A stretch of 64,000 nucleotides of DNA from Viola odorata (lineage: Eukaryota > Streptophyta > Magnoliopsida > Malpighiales > Violaceae), in assembly GCA_963691705.1 (NCBI GenBank), contig OY829545.1, forward strand, positions 15,079,569 through 15,143,568. The letters are read 5' to 3'. The notes below the pieces were generated by a model that was not told the origin of the DNA, did not search any database, and saw only the letters and a program-made list of their open reading frames with translations. Of the stretch, positions 50,647-61,361 are shown piece by piece. A program made the translations under genes and the position numbers. Within the stretch, counting starts at the first letter, position 1, and each line of letters opens with the position of its first letter.

Positions 50647-53127
50647 CTAGGAGGGGTACTTCATTTTCAGATGCTTCTGAGATATCACTACGCTAAAGCG
50701 GTTAAGGAAAGGTCGTCCGAGTACGACATTGTAGGGCAAATTCAGATCCACGACAAGGAATAACAAGTTCTCTGATCGCTTGTAGGTGTCTTCTCGGAAA
50801 TATATAGGCAGGGTAATCACCCCCGTAACAGGGATTGGAACTCCATCAACGCCGACTATAGGCCGTTTACTAGGTGTTAGCTCATTAGTAGGGCGTTTCA
50901 TGAGGTTGTAGGCTTCCCGCGAAAAGAGATTCACCGCACTCCCATTATCAATGAGAGTTCTTCTGATTCCATGGCTAGCGATGACGGGTGTAACTACCAA
51001 AGCATCATTGTGTGGGTAGACGACACCTTTCTCATCTTCTTCAGAAAAGGACAATACCATTCGATCTAAAATGCCTATCGCATCTCCTTTTTTCCTCGTG
51101 CCATCTCGTGCGCGTTTGTCTCCTTTCGGGAACGTCAGCTGCTCCGACTCGTCCATATAGGGAGTTCCTCCCGCAATGATATTAATCATGGGGATATACT
51201 CGTCATCAACCGTAAGAGCTTCCCTATCTTTCCCTCCGGGAATATTATCCTTTTGCGGGTCGTGAGGAGGAACGGGTCGCTCATCTGCCGTCCTTTTCCT
51301 CAGATTATTGCGAGCATCTTCTCTTATCTGGGTGGCGAATTCTCCCAAATATCCTTCTTCAACCAATCGTTCTATCGCCGCTTTTAAGTCTCTACACGCC
51401 TCCGTGGAATGGCCCCTGGCTTTGTGGAATTTACAATAAGCATTTTCTCTTCTCCCTAAAAACACTCCTGGTTTTACAGGCGCGGGGTAGCGGATGGGAA
51501 GGTTTCGCTGTTCTGCTATCGCTAAAATTTCGGCCCTTGGCACATTGAGGGAAGGAAAATCTGGGTCGTACGTTCGATTTTTATAAGAATCCCCGCGCCG
51601 CCGAGTGGGGGAGCCACTGTTTTTTCCCTTCAGAAAATTGCCCCTTTGTCTGTCAGAGGTCTTGGGGATATGATCCTTCCGCCTAGCGTAATCATCGATA
51701 AAATGGTCATCGGGTAGAGGCTTCGCAGGAGCAGCAGTGATTTGAGTTGCCCCCTGTGGCAGACTGTATGTTCGATCTCTATTTTCTTCTTCTTCCATTT
51801 TCGCGTAATTGTGAGCTTTAAGTCTCAACGCGTCTAAAGTCACTAGGGGGTCCACCATAAGTGCGTCTTTCAGCTTCCCATAATGGCAATTTCTTTTCAG
51901 AGCTTCTATAGCAAAATCGATAGTAACGCCCGGCGTTAAGGACATTTCCAGATCGAAGCGGCTGAGAAAATCCTTCAAGGATTCTTGAGGCATTCGCTGT
52001 ATGTCAAATAACGCGGCGGCAGATTTTCTGATTGGAATTGCGGTGCTAAATCTGCTCCGAAATTTAGATTCTAACTGTGAGAAGTTACTAATGGATCCAC
52101 CAGGGAGACCTTCAAACCAGAGACGCGCAACGCCTGATAGCGTCATAACAAATATTTGGCATAGTGCCGCATCGTTGTGGGTCTGGAACTGAACAAAATC
52201 TTTCACTTTATTGATATGTGAGATGGGATCTTTCGTACCATCATAAGTGTCAGTGGGAAGCTTTACACGTCGACTGACTCGGTGACGCCTTATGCGACGG
52301 CTAAATGGGTGGCCCTATGTATCATCAAGAATTTCACGCGCTTGACACGGGGGAGATATATCAGCTTGACGCCCTCTATCTCGCGGTTCTGGCGTAAGAT
52401 GTCGCCTAGGAGATCGACTGCGACTCCTGCGCGAACGACTTCGATACCTCCGGCTACTGGACTTATCACTGTATTCAGGAGACAGACTCCTGTGGACTCC
52501 TTCCCTCCGTCCATCCCACCGGTTCCTAACCCCCTCAAGTTGCCTGTCTCCTTGTAGGGAGAGACCTTGCAGCGTTCGCGGTACATAAGCCTCTACTCTT
52601 CCTTGAGCAAGCTGCCCAGCACTACTCAGAGGACTTCCATCAGGTAAAGGCATCTGAAGGTTTTCTGAAAACAACGGTGACACGGGTCGATCAGCGACGA
52701 TAGACGGAGTAAACATGATGCGAGGAGGGTGACCAGATCCAGAAGCACCGGGAGTGCCTCTTGCGGCCATTTCAGTCAAATATTCCAGCCGAGAACGAAG
52801 GGTCGCTATTTCCATTGCAAAAGGATGTTCACGGTTGAGTGTATATTCTCTCGAAAGAGGAGTGGAGAAGTCGGATCCCGGCATCTGGGATGACAAAATG
52901 TCTGTTTGCGAGGAGACCACTCCTCCAGCAATTCCAGCCGAATGGTCCAGAGATCCTGAAATAATTGGTTGTGTCGTCATAGAGAGATCAGCAGTAGCAA
53001 AGGGAAAAAGCCGCCTGCGGATGTGGAAAGGGATACTAGAGGATGATGATCGGATCGGCTCCGATTCTGTGATCATGACCGTTCCAATCTTCCGACTAAA
53101 CGGAGCTTGGCGATTAAGGACGCTCAC
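50647..53127 (-). pseudogene. Tat element gag and protease
   Basis: One frame of 827 codons, starting at ATG 53127, 34 bases inside the 5' LTR. The N-terminal part ends in an SR-type basic stretch (RRYRSRSRRSRSRSPRR). A TAG at 52315-52317 interrupts it. The capsid-like region follows (DFVQFQTHNDAALCQIF, ARLWFEGLPGGSI), then a zinc-knuckle-like motif (CKFHKARGHSTEAC), then the protease, whose active site reads LIDNGSAVN rather than the common DTG/DSG. The frame closes with TAG at 50647-50649, and pol continues in the same frame. Confidence 0.88.
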
Positions 53128-53141
53128 TTAATACACCAAGG

Positions 53142-53160
53142 CTCTCAATGAAAGCACCAT
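53142..53160 (-). other. primer-binding site of the Tat element
   Basis: Two bases inside the 5' LTR the sense strand reads TGGTGCTTTCATTGAGAGC. It starts with TGG, complementary to a tRNA CCA end, as required for a minus-strand primer site. I cannot assign the tRNA with certainty. Confidence 0.6.
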
Positions 53161-53161
53161 T

Positions 53162-53695
53162 TGATAAGATTTAATGTCAATCTTGCGAGATTCTGCGTCG
53201 TGTGCGATCGGAACAGTGGTGAATGGCGGTGAGTGTACCTGCAAGGTGCCGGAGGGGGAGCTCCGGCGTAGACACTCCGATGCTTAAGTTAGTTCAGGTT
53301 TTAAGAGTAGTAGAGGTTTCTCTAGGTGAGCATGACCTTACCTTGATTGTGAAAAATGGTGGGGTATTTATAGATCTGGACAGCGATACCTGGCGATATC
53401 AAAGAGGGCGCCGTTTGATGATGACGTCACAGGCGATATCAGTGGATGACGTCACGGGCGATGTCTGATGGGGCTGCCGGGAGCGATAACCTTGTGGGTC
53501 CCTAGGATGGGATGACGCCGTGCGTATAGAATTGCGTGAGTCCCCCCCCCCCCCCCCCCGTTGAAGTCGACCATCCTAGGAATCCTTCGCTGATCCGTAG
53601 GCGATATAGGGATATCCTTATGGAGCTCAGGGGGATCCGTTCCGATAAGAACCGTTTGTGCAGTAGGACCGTTAGGACTATCTCGATTGTTATCA
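53162..53695 (-). repeat. 5' LTR of the Tat element
   Basis: 534 bases, matching 37740-38264 except for three transitions and the C-run (18 C here, 8 there). It has the same TATA box (53372-53365) and TGACGTCA pair. Transcription of gag-pol would start here, toward lower coordinates. Confidence 0.93.
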
Positions 53696-53882
53696 GAGAC
53701 GACTGAATTGTTCTACTTCATGTTTCCAACCAATTTGAAATAATGACCAACTATTTTCCACTTTCCTCTATTTTGCCACTGTGACGCGTTGTTCAACCAG
53801 AAAACGACTGGTCGTTTGAGGGTATTTTTTCAAAACACAAACAAAGTGGACACAATTGTCAATGGCGTCAATTAAAAAAAGG

Positions 53883-54249
53883 ACATCGTTTTCATCAAAC
53901 CTTCTGGCAATATAAATCCAGATTTAGAGGATGAAACGAATTATACAAAAAATTAAAAAAAATCCCCAGATCCCATTAGAAAAAGACAATACAACCTGAT
54001 GTCGAAACCTTTTACTCCCTTCAATATAGGAATGACAGTGCGGGGCACATCCATGGTTGTAAGGTCGTTTCCGATACCCAAAATCCTAACTTTCTACGGT
54101 AGCTTCTCATGAGCAAGGATAAGCCCATAAACGACACCAGCCGTTTGCCCAACCGAATCGATTTCATCATGTTTGAACCTTGCAGTTTTTTTTTTAAGAA
54201 ACAAGGATGAGAGCTGATGAAGAGAGAAGGAGAAGAGCTTGTTAGAGAC
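53883..54249. repeat. right copy of the tandem duplication inside the mariner element
   Basis: Matches 37374-37739. It is followed by a second copy of the segment found at 53701-53882 and then by the mariner right end, so the original order was a unit of about 550 bases repeated twice. The junction near 53880 sits at a short shared word (GACA-CGTTTT). Confidence 0.85.
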
Positions 54250-54494
54250 GACTGAATCGTTCTACTTCATGTTTCCAACCAATTTGAAATAATGACCAAC
54301 TATTTTCCACTTTCCTCCATTTTGCCACTGTGACGCATTGTTCAACCAGAAAACGACTGGTCGTTTGAGGGTATTTTTTCGAAACACAAACAAAGTGGAC
54401 ACAATTGTCAATGACGTCAATTAAAAAAAAGACAACGTTTTTGGGCTAAAATGTCCATTATTTATGGACGGAGGGAGTAAAATTTATGCTATTA

Positions 54495-54667
54495 CTCTCT
54501 TCGTCCATTATAGCATGTGTGACATGTTATTCCATGCCGAACGACAAGTCGTTTAAGGGACAAGAATGTAAAAACACAAAGTAAGTGGACAAAATTATCC
54601 GGGGCGTCAATTAATCCGGGCCTCCCAGATTTTACCCAAAATGTCAATTAAAAAGAACTAGAGGGAG
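54495..54667. mobile_element. second mariner-family MITE, 173 bp
   Basis: Left end CTCTCTTCGTCC and right end GAGGGAG are imperfect inverted repeats with TA at 54493-54494 and 54668-54669. Inside are diverged copies of the family's right subterminal words (AAGTCGTTTAAGGGA, ACAAAGTAAGTGGAC). It starts 16 bases from the right end of the big mariner element. Confidence 0.65.
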
Positions 54668-54669
54668 TA

Positions 54670-55435
54670 TTATATAGATTTAATGGTGGTTAAATAGTGA
54701 TGCGACATTTAACGGTAGAAAATATTATTTTATTTCATTTTAAGTTGAAGACTTTAAGAACATGGTTTAACACTCTTATATATTAAACAAAAAAAAATCA
54801 CACGTTCAATATTTATTTATGGAGAAATTAGTGGGAACATTTTACCCCTTAATAGATTAAGCCTGTATTACAAGATTAGTCTTAATCTCTAAAAAAGAAT
54901 AAGAATGTTGGAGTAGAAGTCATTTAAAGTGAGTTGGAAGTTGACTTGAAGTAAACTTTTGAATCCAAAATTGTTGTGAACTGAGTGCTCCTGTCAATAC
55001 TTTTACTCTGTTGTTTTCTCAAAGAAGATTTTGCATTGGCTCCAATTAAACGTCATTCGCTTTTGACTCCATTCAATACCCAGCACTAAACTAGCATCAA
55101 TGACTACTTTCCAGGGAACTACATTTCTAACAAAAATACAAAAATGGCGTCAACCGTCAAAGGTGAATCTGGAAGTGTTAATATTGGTATGCAAAGTAGG
55201 TAATAATACAATATATACACTGTTCCATCCGTCTTAATACCAAACAGATGCTCTTTTGTTTTTTATCAGAACCAGACAGATGCTTGAAATGCTTATATGA
55301 TGCATACAACAGGGGAGACACTTCATACTATGGTTTCGCTTAATCGGTAGGCAACGTAAGCGCCATAAATTATCGGTACAAACTATGAAGGATTGATGTA
55401 TAAAGTACAGCAATTGTGGGTGTTATAATCTACTA
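54670..55435. other. intergenic DNA before the cathepsin B gene
   Basis: No gene or repeat boundary recognised. The part next to 55436 is the likely 3' UTR of the cathepsin B-like gene. Confidence 0.45.
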
Positions 55436-58400
55436 TTAAGCAGAAGCATACCGAGGAGCATCCTCGGTGGCAACCTCTAGAGCAAGATTCTTAGCTGATG
55501 GCAAACCAGCGGTTGGACTCTTCTCAATGCCGCACTCGTTCGTTCCTCTTCTGATCTTGAAGAAACCATCCTGTCATTCACAATGAAACAGAGCATAAGT
55601 ATTCAAGAAGAAAACAGAATTTTGCTGACGGAGTGCTAAATTTTGAGAAAGAGCCTACATCGCCCCAGCTTCTATTCCACGAATTAGCAAGAAGCTGCAA
55701 TAAAAGAAAGAGCACGATTAAGTATACAAACATCCATGACACTTTAATGACGGACATGGAATCTAAGAAATGTGAAAATAGCGCAAACATACCCAGTAAT
55801 CCTCTCCATCATCTGAGGTGCCCCATCCAATAATCTTAACAGCATGGCCTCCCAATTTATTTCCTGTAATGTGCTTGTAAACTCCTGATTTATAATGAGC
55901 AAAGTCCTGCAACATGGTATAATTACAGTCAAATTAACGACATTGCCAATGCACTGAAGTCTATAATTCCATTTGTACATCTATCTAATCCCTCCAGCAT
56001 AAATGAAAAGCAAAACTAGAAGTGAAAGAAGGTAGACTTGTATTTAAGCAATCAAACACATGCAAGATTCCATTGATGTTGGCTCTGCAGCAAATGCAAG
56101 CAAAAGACAAAGATGCCGGTGCATCATTTACCTCAAACACATCGAAGGAAACCTCAACTGGTCCATTTTTATAGACTTCTGCCATAATTTGTTTGGGATC
56201 TGAATGAATTCTATAAGCCTTGGTACTGTAGTGCTTCGACTTTCTCCAGAGCTGGTTCTCATCAGCACACTTCCTCACACACTTCGGAGTAGGATATCCA
56301 GGCTCACAACCAGGGTGAGAACAACCGGTATCATCAAAATATGGATCACACTGCCAGATGAAAAGTTTGTTCATTATCGGATAAGTACATAATCAAGATA
56401 ATAAGAGGATTAGAAGTGCAGTCTTCATTAAGCATCATGAAAGAAGCACTGGACATGGTCAAAATGTGATGAGAAATATTTACTGGTAGCTCTTTCTAAA
56501 GTGCCACAAAAATTCTGATTATATAAGACATTGGGCAAAGCTAGAAACCTGTACCTCCTCAGTGACAACGCCATGGTGGACCAAATATCTCCATGCAGAA
56601 TATGGAAACCCTCCATTACAGCCAAATCCGCAGAGGAAGCCACAGCAAGACAAAAGATCATTGACAGACAGAGACACATTCTGTACAATCAATCAAATTC
56701 ATGATGGAGACACGATGAATATTCATAGTGGATAATCAAAATAGTCAACCGATTCAAACCAAAACATCTAGACTTAGTGACCTTGCCAAAATGGATGCAA
56801 AAACGATCCGAAAGCGATTCCACTGCACCAAATGCCCAACAAGCTCCGCAGTGACCCTGAATTTACAAAATCCAAACCTTGTCAGAGCTTGTAAGACTTT
56901 AAAAAAAATGATTTGACAAATAGAGATGGAAAAGCAGACTTTTACCTGATCTTTGGTTTGGAATTGATGACAGCAGTACACAGTACAAAGAAATAAAGCA
57001 TTAGCGCCTATAGGAGGTGAAATCTGAAAAACAAATAAATAGAGCCAAGCAAACAACTGACCAAGAATTCTTCTAATGGTGCTACACTGTGGCCAAGCAC
57101 TTCTTGCATCAAATTCTTTAGGCAACCATAAGGGTTTTGGATGTCTTATAACAGGAACATCGACCAGTTCCTTTTCTGGTATTGGCAAGACTCCAAGGAG
57201 CCGTTTGAATTCTCCGACCTATGCATTGGAGAATCACAGATGCGTTGAGACTCCAAGTGGTGCATTGAAGAATCACAGATGCGTTGAGACTTCAGGTGGT
57301 GCTGCACTTTGTTTAAGCCTGAGACAACACTGGTCCTCATAAGTTACTCAAATTCAATAACTTACACATATATGGGACAACCTTTCAACCATGGTGTTTT
57401 TGGCTGGCTGGAACATGATGACTCCTACGAAACCGATTTGTTGAGATACACAGATTGGGAGACTTTAGTGTTTTTGTCCCGTCATGTGGCATTAAAGGGG
57501 AACAACACCAAACATCTCAAGGCTGATGGTTCCTGGGAGCTAAAGTTTTCAAGTAGTAACCCTGTAGAAGAGCTAGTAGGGAACCAGACTTTCAACCCAA
57601 TTGGTGATGGACGTATTGTGGTTGATAGCACTGACTTGATAGATGTCTACTGTTTGTTTTGGCCAGTAAAGATGGGCAGCGATAAATTGCTCTCAGCAGT
57701 TTTGGCTGCGGGATTACCTATTTATGCAGATGGGTTGGTGATGATTATCTTAATGTCCCTGTCTGCACCATTGTGAGTGAGGCCCAGTTCACAATGGAAG
57801 AGCAAGTAGATCTAAGTAAATTGTCACCGTATCCAAGTTCACGCTGTAGATTTCTCTTGACACAACTTGCTCTTTCAGTTTCCACGTTAATTGTTCTTTG
57901 CAGATGCATCCATAACCATTGTTTAAAATCTAGTTTCCTACTAAATCATCTGCAGAATCAATACTCGAAAACTTTAACTCCGGGGTACCATCAGCCTGGA
58001 GATATTTGTCATTGCTCCCCTTAAATGTCACACAATGGGCAAAAACACTAACGCCTCCCAATCTGTGTATCTCAATTCCTCGAAAAGTTGTGCCATATAT
58101 GTGTGTAACTTACTCAAGTCCATTTTTGTCGCCTTGCTTAGGCTTAAACGAGGTGCAGCACCACTTACAGTCTCGATGCAGAGGTTGGAGATTAACAATT
58201 AAGTGACAGCCGAGAATCAGCCCATGCTTGAACCCAAAAAGTGAGAGAGAGAGTACTATTGAACTAGTCTGCAAGTTGTACAGGAATTACAGTGTAATTG
58301 GCAAACTGAGGGTTCATGGTAGCTTCCCATCCAGCCTTGGGATTCTCATTGACTTCTTTAATGATTGATTCCTGCGCATGTGGCCAAAAAGAAAAGTGAA

Positions 58401-58925
58401 TGATAGATATTAGATAGCCACTCCAACACACGAAAACCTTACAAACAAAATCATTCGACGAAAATACCTGTAAGATTCTGGAGTTGAGCTTGAGCTGAGA
58501 GACAGATCCCTCCACAAACACCTGTTGACCCACAAATCAAAAATAGCACGAACATGATTAGGAAAAGAAATCGCACATATGAATATCATCCGATCTCAAA
58601 GGAAAAAAAAGACCCATCGATCCCCAGTTCATCATAGAAAAAAACTCCGTTTCTCGGATGACTATACACTCGTTTGAGGTTCAAGCGATTTGTTTGTTTG
58701 ACATTAAAACACTCAAAATCATTTGCATTCAATGATATTTTACTGCCTAAATCCATTCTAGAACCAGAACTAAGATCAAACACAGAAATAAGAGACAAGA
58801 TTGAATAGAATCAAAGATCCCAAAACAAAAGCAAACACGATCAGATATTCAGATGAGAATTGAACGTTAGGTACCTGAGAAACGCATAGGAGCAGAAAAG
58901 CAGCAACAGTCAGAACAGTTGCCAT
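55436..58925 (-). CDS. cathepsin B-like cysteine protease, ten exons, one splice donor damaged
   Basis: Exons 58925-58875, 58521-58468, 58371-58291, 57218-57057, 56856-56782, 56680-56555, 56350-56132, 55906-55793, 55694-55659 and 55570-55436 sum to 350 residues, the plant cathepsin B size (papain family C1A, vacuolar or secreted). Residues 1-17 are a signal peptide; the propeptide follows; the mature enzyme begins near [14 protein letters not shown]. The active cysteine is in GHCGACWAF, the histidine in [11 protein letters not shown], the asparagine in [12 protein letters not shown], and the occluding-loop region reads [15 protein letters not shown]. Every junction fits in frame, but after exon 4 the sequence is CAG|TTGTTT with no GT. 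A lectin pseudogene fills intron 3, right up to the exon 4 acceptor. The gene may therefore be newly disabled. Confidence 0.85.
57224..58182. mobile_element. TIR-bounded insert in cathepsin B intron 3 carrying a lectin gene fragment
   Basis: Imperfect inverted arms face each other at 57277-57323 and 58137-58182; both contain GTGGTGCTGCAC and GTTTAAGCCT. The left arm is preceded by two 39-base tandem units starting TGCATTGGAGAATCACAGA and TGCATTGAAGAATCACAGA (57224-57301). About 810 bases of protein-like sequence lie between the arms. No target duplication was found, so the class (Pack-MULE-like?) is open. Confidence 0.5.
57361..57830 (+). pseudogene. amaranthin-like (agglutinin-domain) lectin fragment
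   Basis: The plus-strand reading [19 protein letters not shown], then [14 protein letters not shown] and, after a frameshift near 57730, [17 protein letters not shown] follows the order of the amaranthin-like lectin domain (ALKGDNGKYL, LKFS, LFWPVK and C-terminal landmarks). It has no clean start, one shift and a stop, so it is a dead fragment, carried inside the cathepsin B intron in the opposite direction to that gene. The family call is by motif memory. Confidence 0.5.
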
Positions 58926-61023
58926 GTGGTCTTTCCGGTTTCGCAGGAGATTGGAGAAGATCTCTTGAGAAGCTGTGTTGAGTAAGGATAAGACCAGGGA
59001 AGTTGGAGGGGAAGGATCGTCGTTTGGAATTATTCCTGGCTTTATTATTAATTTATTATAGCGACCGCATTGGTTAGATTAGGCCTCGATAGTCGAAAAT
59101 GATGGGCCCTTTTTATTGTAATTTATCTTTTCTGGTCGCTTCTCCACCATTAGATTTTTCTTCTTTTTTCTTTCTAATCGTTGATGATTGCGCAATCGGC
59201 CTCAATTAATTTACGATCTTGCCATCCTGCTCTCTTCAACAAATTTAATTTTCTATCCATTTATTTACAGCTCATGCATTACGTGATTCCAACGAGCAAA
59301 CTATTTATAATTTATATCCTCCACGTCTTAGCGCAATCTCGATTTTGATGAACAACATTTTGTTTTTGGACCGCAGAGCTTCAAATGTGAAATCAAAATC
59401 ATATGCAACTAGCAAATTACATCGTTTACTAATATAGATTTTTTTTAAATAAAATAGAATTATTTAAAAAAGTCTAATAATATTTAAAAAAGTCAAAAAA
59501 ATTAGGGGGCTCGAGCCCCGCCATCCCCACCCTCCCTCCGCTCGTGGACGTAACAAGAAAATCCATTAAAAATTAAAATTGAAGAACTAAGGAAACTTCC
59601 AGAGCCAAATAGTAACAAATAATTTAGGCACTAAGTTGGAAACAAAGGGATACCAAAGGGACGAAATTGTATTGTTTCCTTTTAATTTTTGTTTTGGGAA
59701 AATCAATAAATATTACAAACAATATTATCAGGGCAGCAGAGAGACGACTTGGAGCTGTTAGTAACTTAGTACTGTTTTTTGTGTATGCAATTACACATTT
59801 AAATGGTAGACTTACTCGGTCGAATTATTATTCACATTAATATTTTTAAAATACTTTAGCCTATATAGTAAAATATTTTATTTTTATTTGGTCTATAAAA
59901 TATGTTACATTATAGAAATCTAAGGGTTTAAAAATAAACCAATAACCAACTCTGCACCAATTTGTGTTTTCAAGGAATTGGAGAATAGTTTTCCATATGA
60001 ACTATTGTAATGCAGTCCAGCCATCCCCACCCTGTGGAAAGGATGATTCATTCGGATCGACATGAGAGTCCAACTACGTTGCATTGTATTATCAGAATCT
60101 ATGTTCTCTATTTGAAAAAGGTTGACCTCCTTACTTCTCTCATGGTACAATCCTCTTATCGCTGAGCCTCTTTCTCCTCGGTCCACAGAGACAAAATAAA
60201 TGTAGGACTGATGCCAACAGTTCATCACAGACTGATTTTGGCTCATTCGGAATTCCGGAAGGTAATCTCTGACCATCACTTAAGGCATTATCAGAAATGA
60301 ACATCTGATCCTCCTTCTCCTCTTTTCATTGCCCTAAATTTCTTCAATTGAGTTCTTGACTGGTCAAACTGGCCTCTTCTCTTTAATTTCTTTAATATGT
60401 TTTAGATAGATTCTGTTCTTTCCTCACTGCACAGCCATAAAATTACAATATTTGAACCATCATCTCTTAATAGATTCTGTCATCTTTGACCATTAGTTTT
60501 ATGTTTTTTTGCTTGCTTATAATTAGGTTTTCAACACCAACAAAAATCGGTACTCTTATCGTTAAACAAAATATAACAATTTTGATCCATTTAAATTAAG
60601 AGATTCCATTGTTAGGAATGGAAGTGTTATTTGATGAGACATTTTACTACTTACTTATCAAATCAGTTCGGATGATATTAAGATACAATAATTAATTAGG
60701 AATCAAAATATTTTATACGATGATTTTGGGTAACGATAGATAGTTTAGGAACATATGTGGGCAATCGTATATAAGAGAAGGATATTTACAATAATTAACC
60801 CAATTAATTTCAGTAAATAAGATTGGCCAGAAATTCCATCAATTTTATTGATTTTATTGATCTCAGGGAGAAAGATCCATCAATTTTTTTGCAGTCCCTT
60901 TAGAAATCAATAATCTATAAAATATGTTACATTATAGAAATCTACAGAGTGCATAGAGTGAATAGAGTCCACATTGATATTATTAATTTATTATTATTGA
61001 CAGCTGGATGGATGAGAAAAATA
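58926..61023. other. cathepsin B promoter side and intergenic DNA
   Basis: The first ~120 bases are the cathepsin B leader and promoter; a minus-strand TATA-like AT-rich stretch is near 59040-59060. A 119-codon minus-strand open stretch at 60279-59920 matches nothing I know. A perfect 31-base direct repeat occurs at 59892-59922 and 60914-60944. Confidence 0.4.
59892..60944. repeat. 31-bp perfect direct repeats flanking about 1 kb
   Basis: The word beginning TCTATAAAATATGTTACATT is identical over 31 bases at 59892-59922 and 60914-60944. The AT-rich word itself is partly palindromic (TCTATAA ... TTATAGA). It could mark a duplication or the ends of an unknown insert. Confidence 0.7.
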
Positions 61024-61361
61024 CTCCCTCTGGGGCGGAACAAAAGTCGTTCTACGCCCCAAAAGCATGTCCCCAACAAATGTCATGGGCGACTCCCCAG
61101 GCTGGAGAAGACGAGGGTGCCCCTTGCCGCTGCTGGTGACGACGACGACGGCTCGGAGGTCGGCTTCGGCTTCGACTACTGACTCATTATCCCTCAATTT
61201 TGAGTTTGAATCTCAAATTTTGGAGGGAACGGAAACTTTTGCCTATTTATACCGTCCTCCACGAAGAAGGGCAGAATCCCAAAATTCCATCTTCAATTTC
61301 AGTTTTTATTTCTTTGCAAATCTGTAGTTTTAATTTCTACTTTTAATTTATAATTTTCCAA
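61024..61361 (+). mobile_element. mariner-like left end (partial element)
   Basis: CTCCCTCTGGGGCGG follows a TA and is succeeded by an inverted GTTCTACGCCCC about 15 bases on. This is the same nested-hairpin layout as the left ends at 29979 and 31004 (CTCCCTC, GTCC ... GGAC, GAGGGAG). An ORF follows about 340 bases in, as in the 31-kb element. No right end was found, so the element is truncated or decayed. Confidence 0.45.

Larger units (their letters stand above)
37740..53695 (-). mobile_element. Ty3/gypsy LTR retrotransposon, Tat lineage, 15,956 bp
   Basis: Two LTRs (37740-38264 and 53162-53695) begin TG and end CA in the sense (minus) orientation and are flanked by GAGAC (37735-37739, 53696-53700). 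Coding on the minus strand runs gag, protease, RT, RNase H, archaeal-type second RNase H, integrase; the second RNase H marks the Tat lineage. Between the pol end (47206) and the 3' LTR are four ORFs on the opposite strand, a feature described for Tat elements. The LTRs differ by three transitions plus a C-run length change, so insertion looks recent. Using 1.3e-8 substitutions per site per year gives roughly 0.2 My, an inference. The gag-pol frame has five stops, so this copy cannot make its own enzymes. Confidence 0.93.
31004..54477 (+). mobile_element. plant mariner-like element, full length with nested insertions
   Basis: The left end (TTCCCTCTGTCCATAAATA from 31004) and the right end (TATTTATGGACGGAGGGAG to 54477) are inverted repeats, flanked by TA at 31002-31003 and 54478-54479. 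The transposase relic at 31665-35513 is of plant mariner type, consistent with Stowaway-like ends. Subtracting the inserts at 31978-34530 and 37740-53695 leaves roughly 5 kb, including a tandem duplication of about 550 bp near the right end. The element is inactive: its transposase gene is split and carries stops. Confidence 0.8.

Noticed and set aside
57224..57301. CRISPR-like or satellite array from the 39-base units
   Set aside because: Only two directly adjacent copies without spacers, in a plant intron; explained as part of the insert's end.
59920..60279. 119-codon minus-strand open frame
   Set aside because: No motif, no splice or promoter context, and it lies between the 31-base direct repeats in AT-rich DNA.
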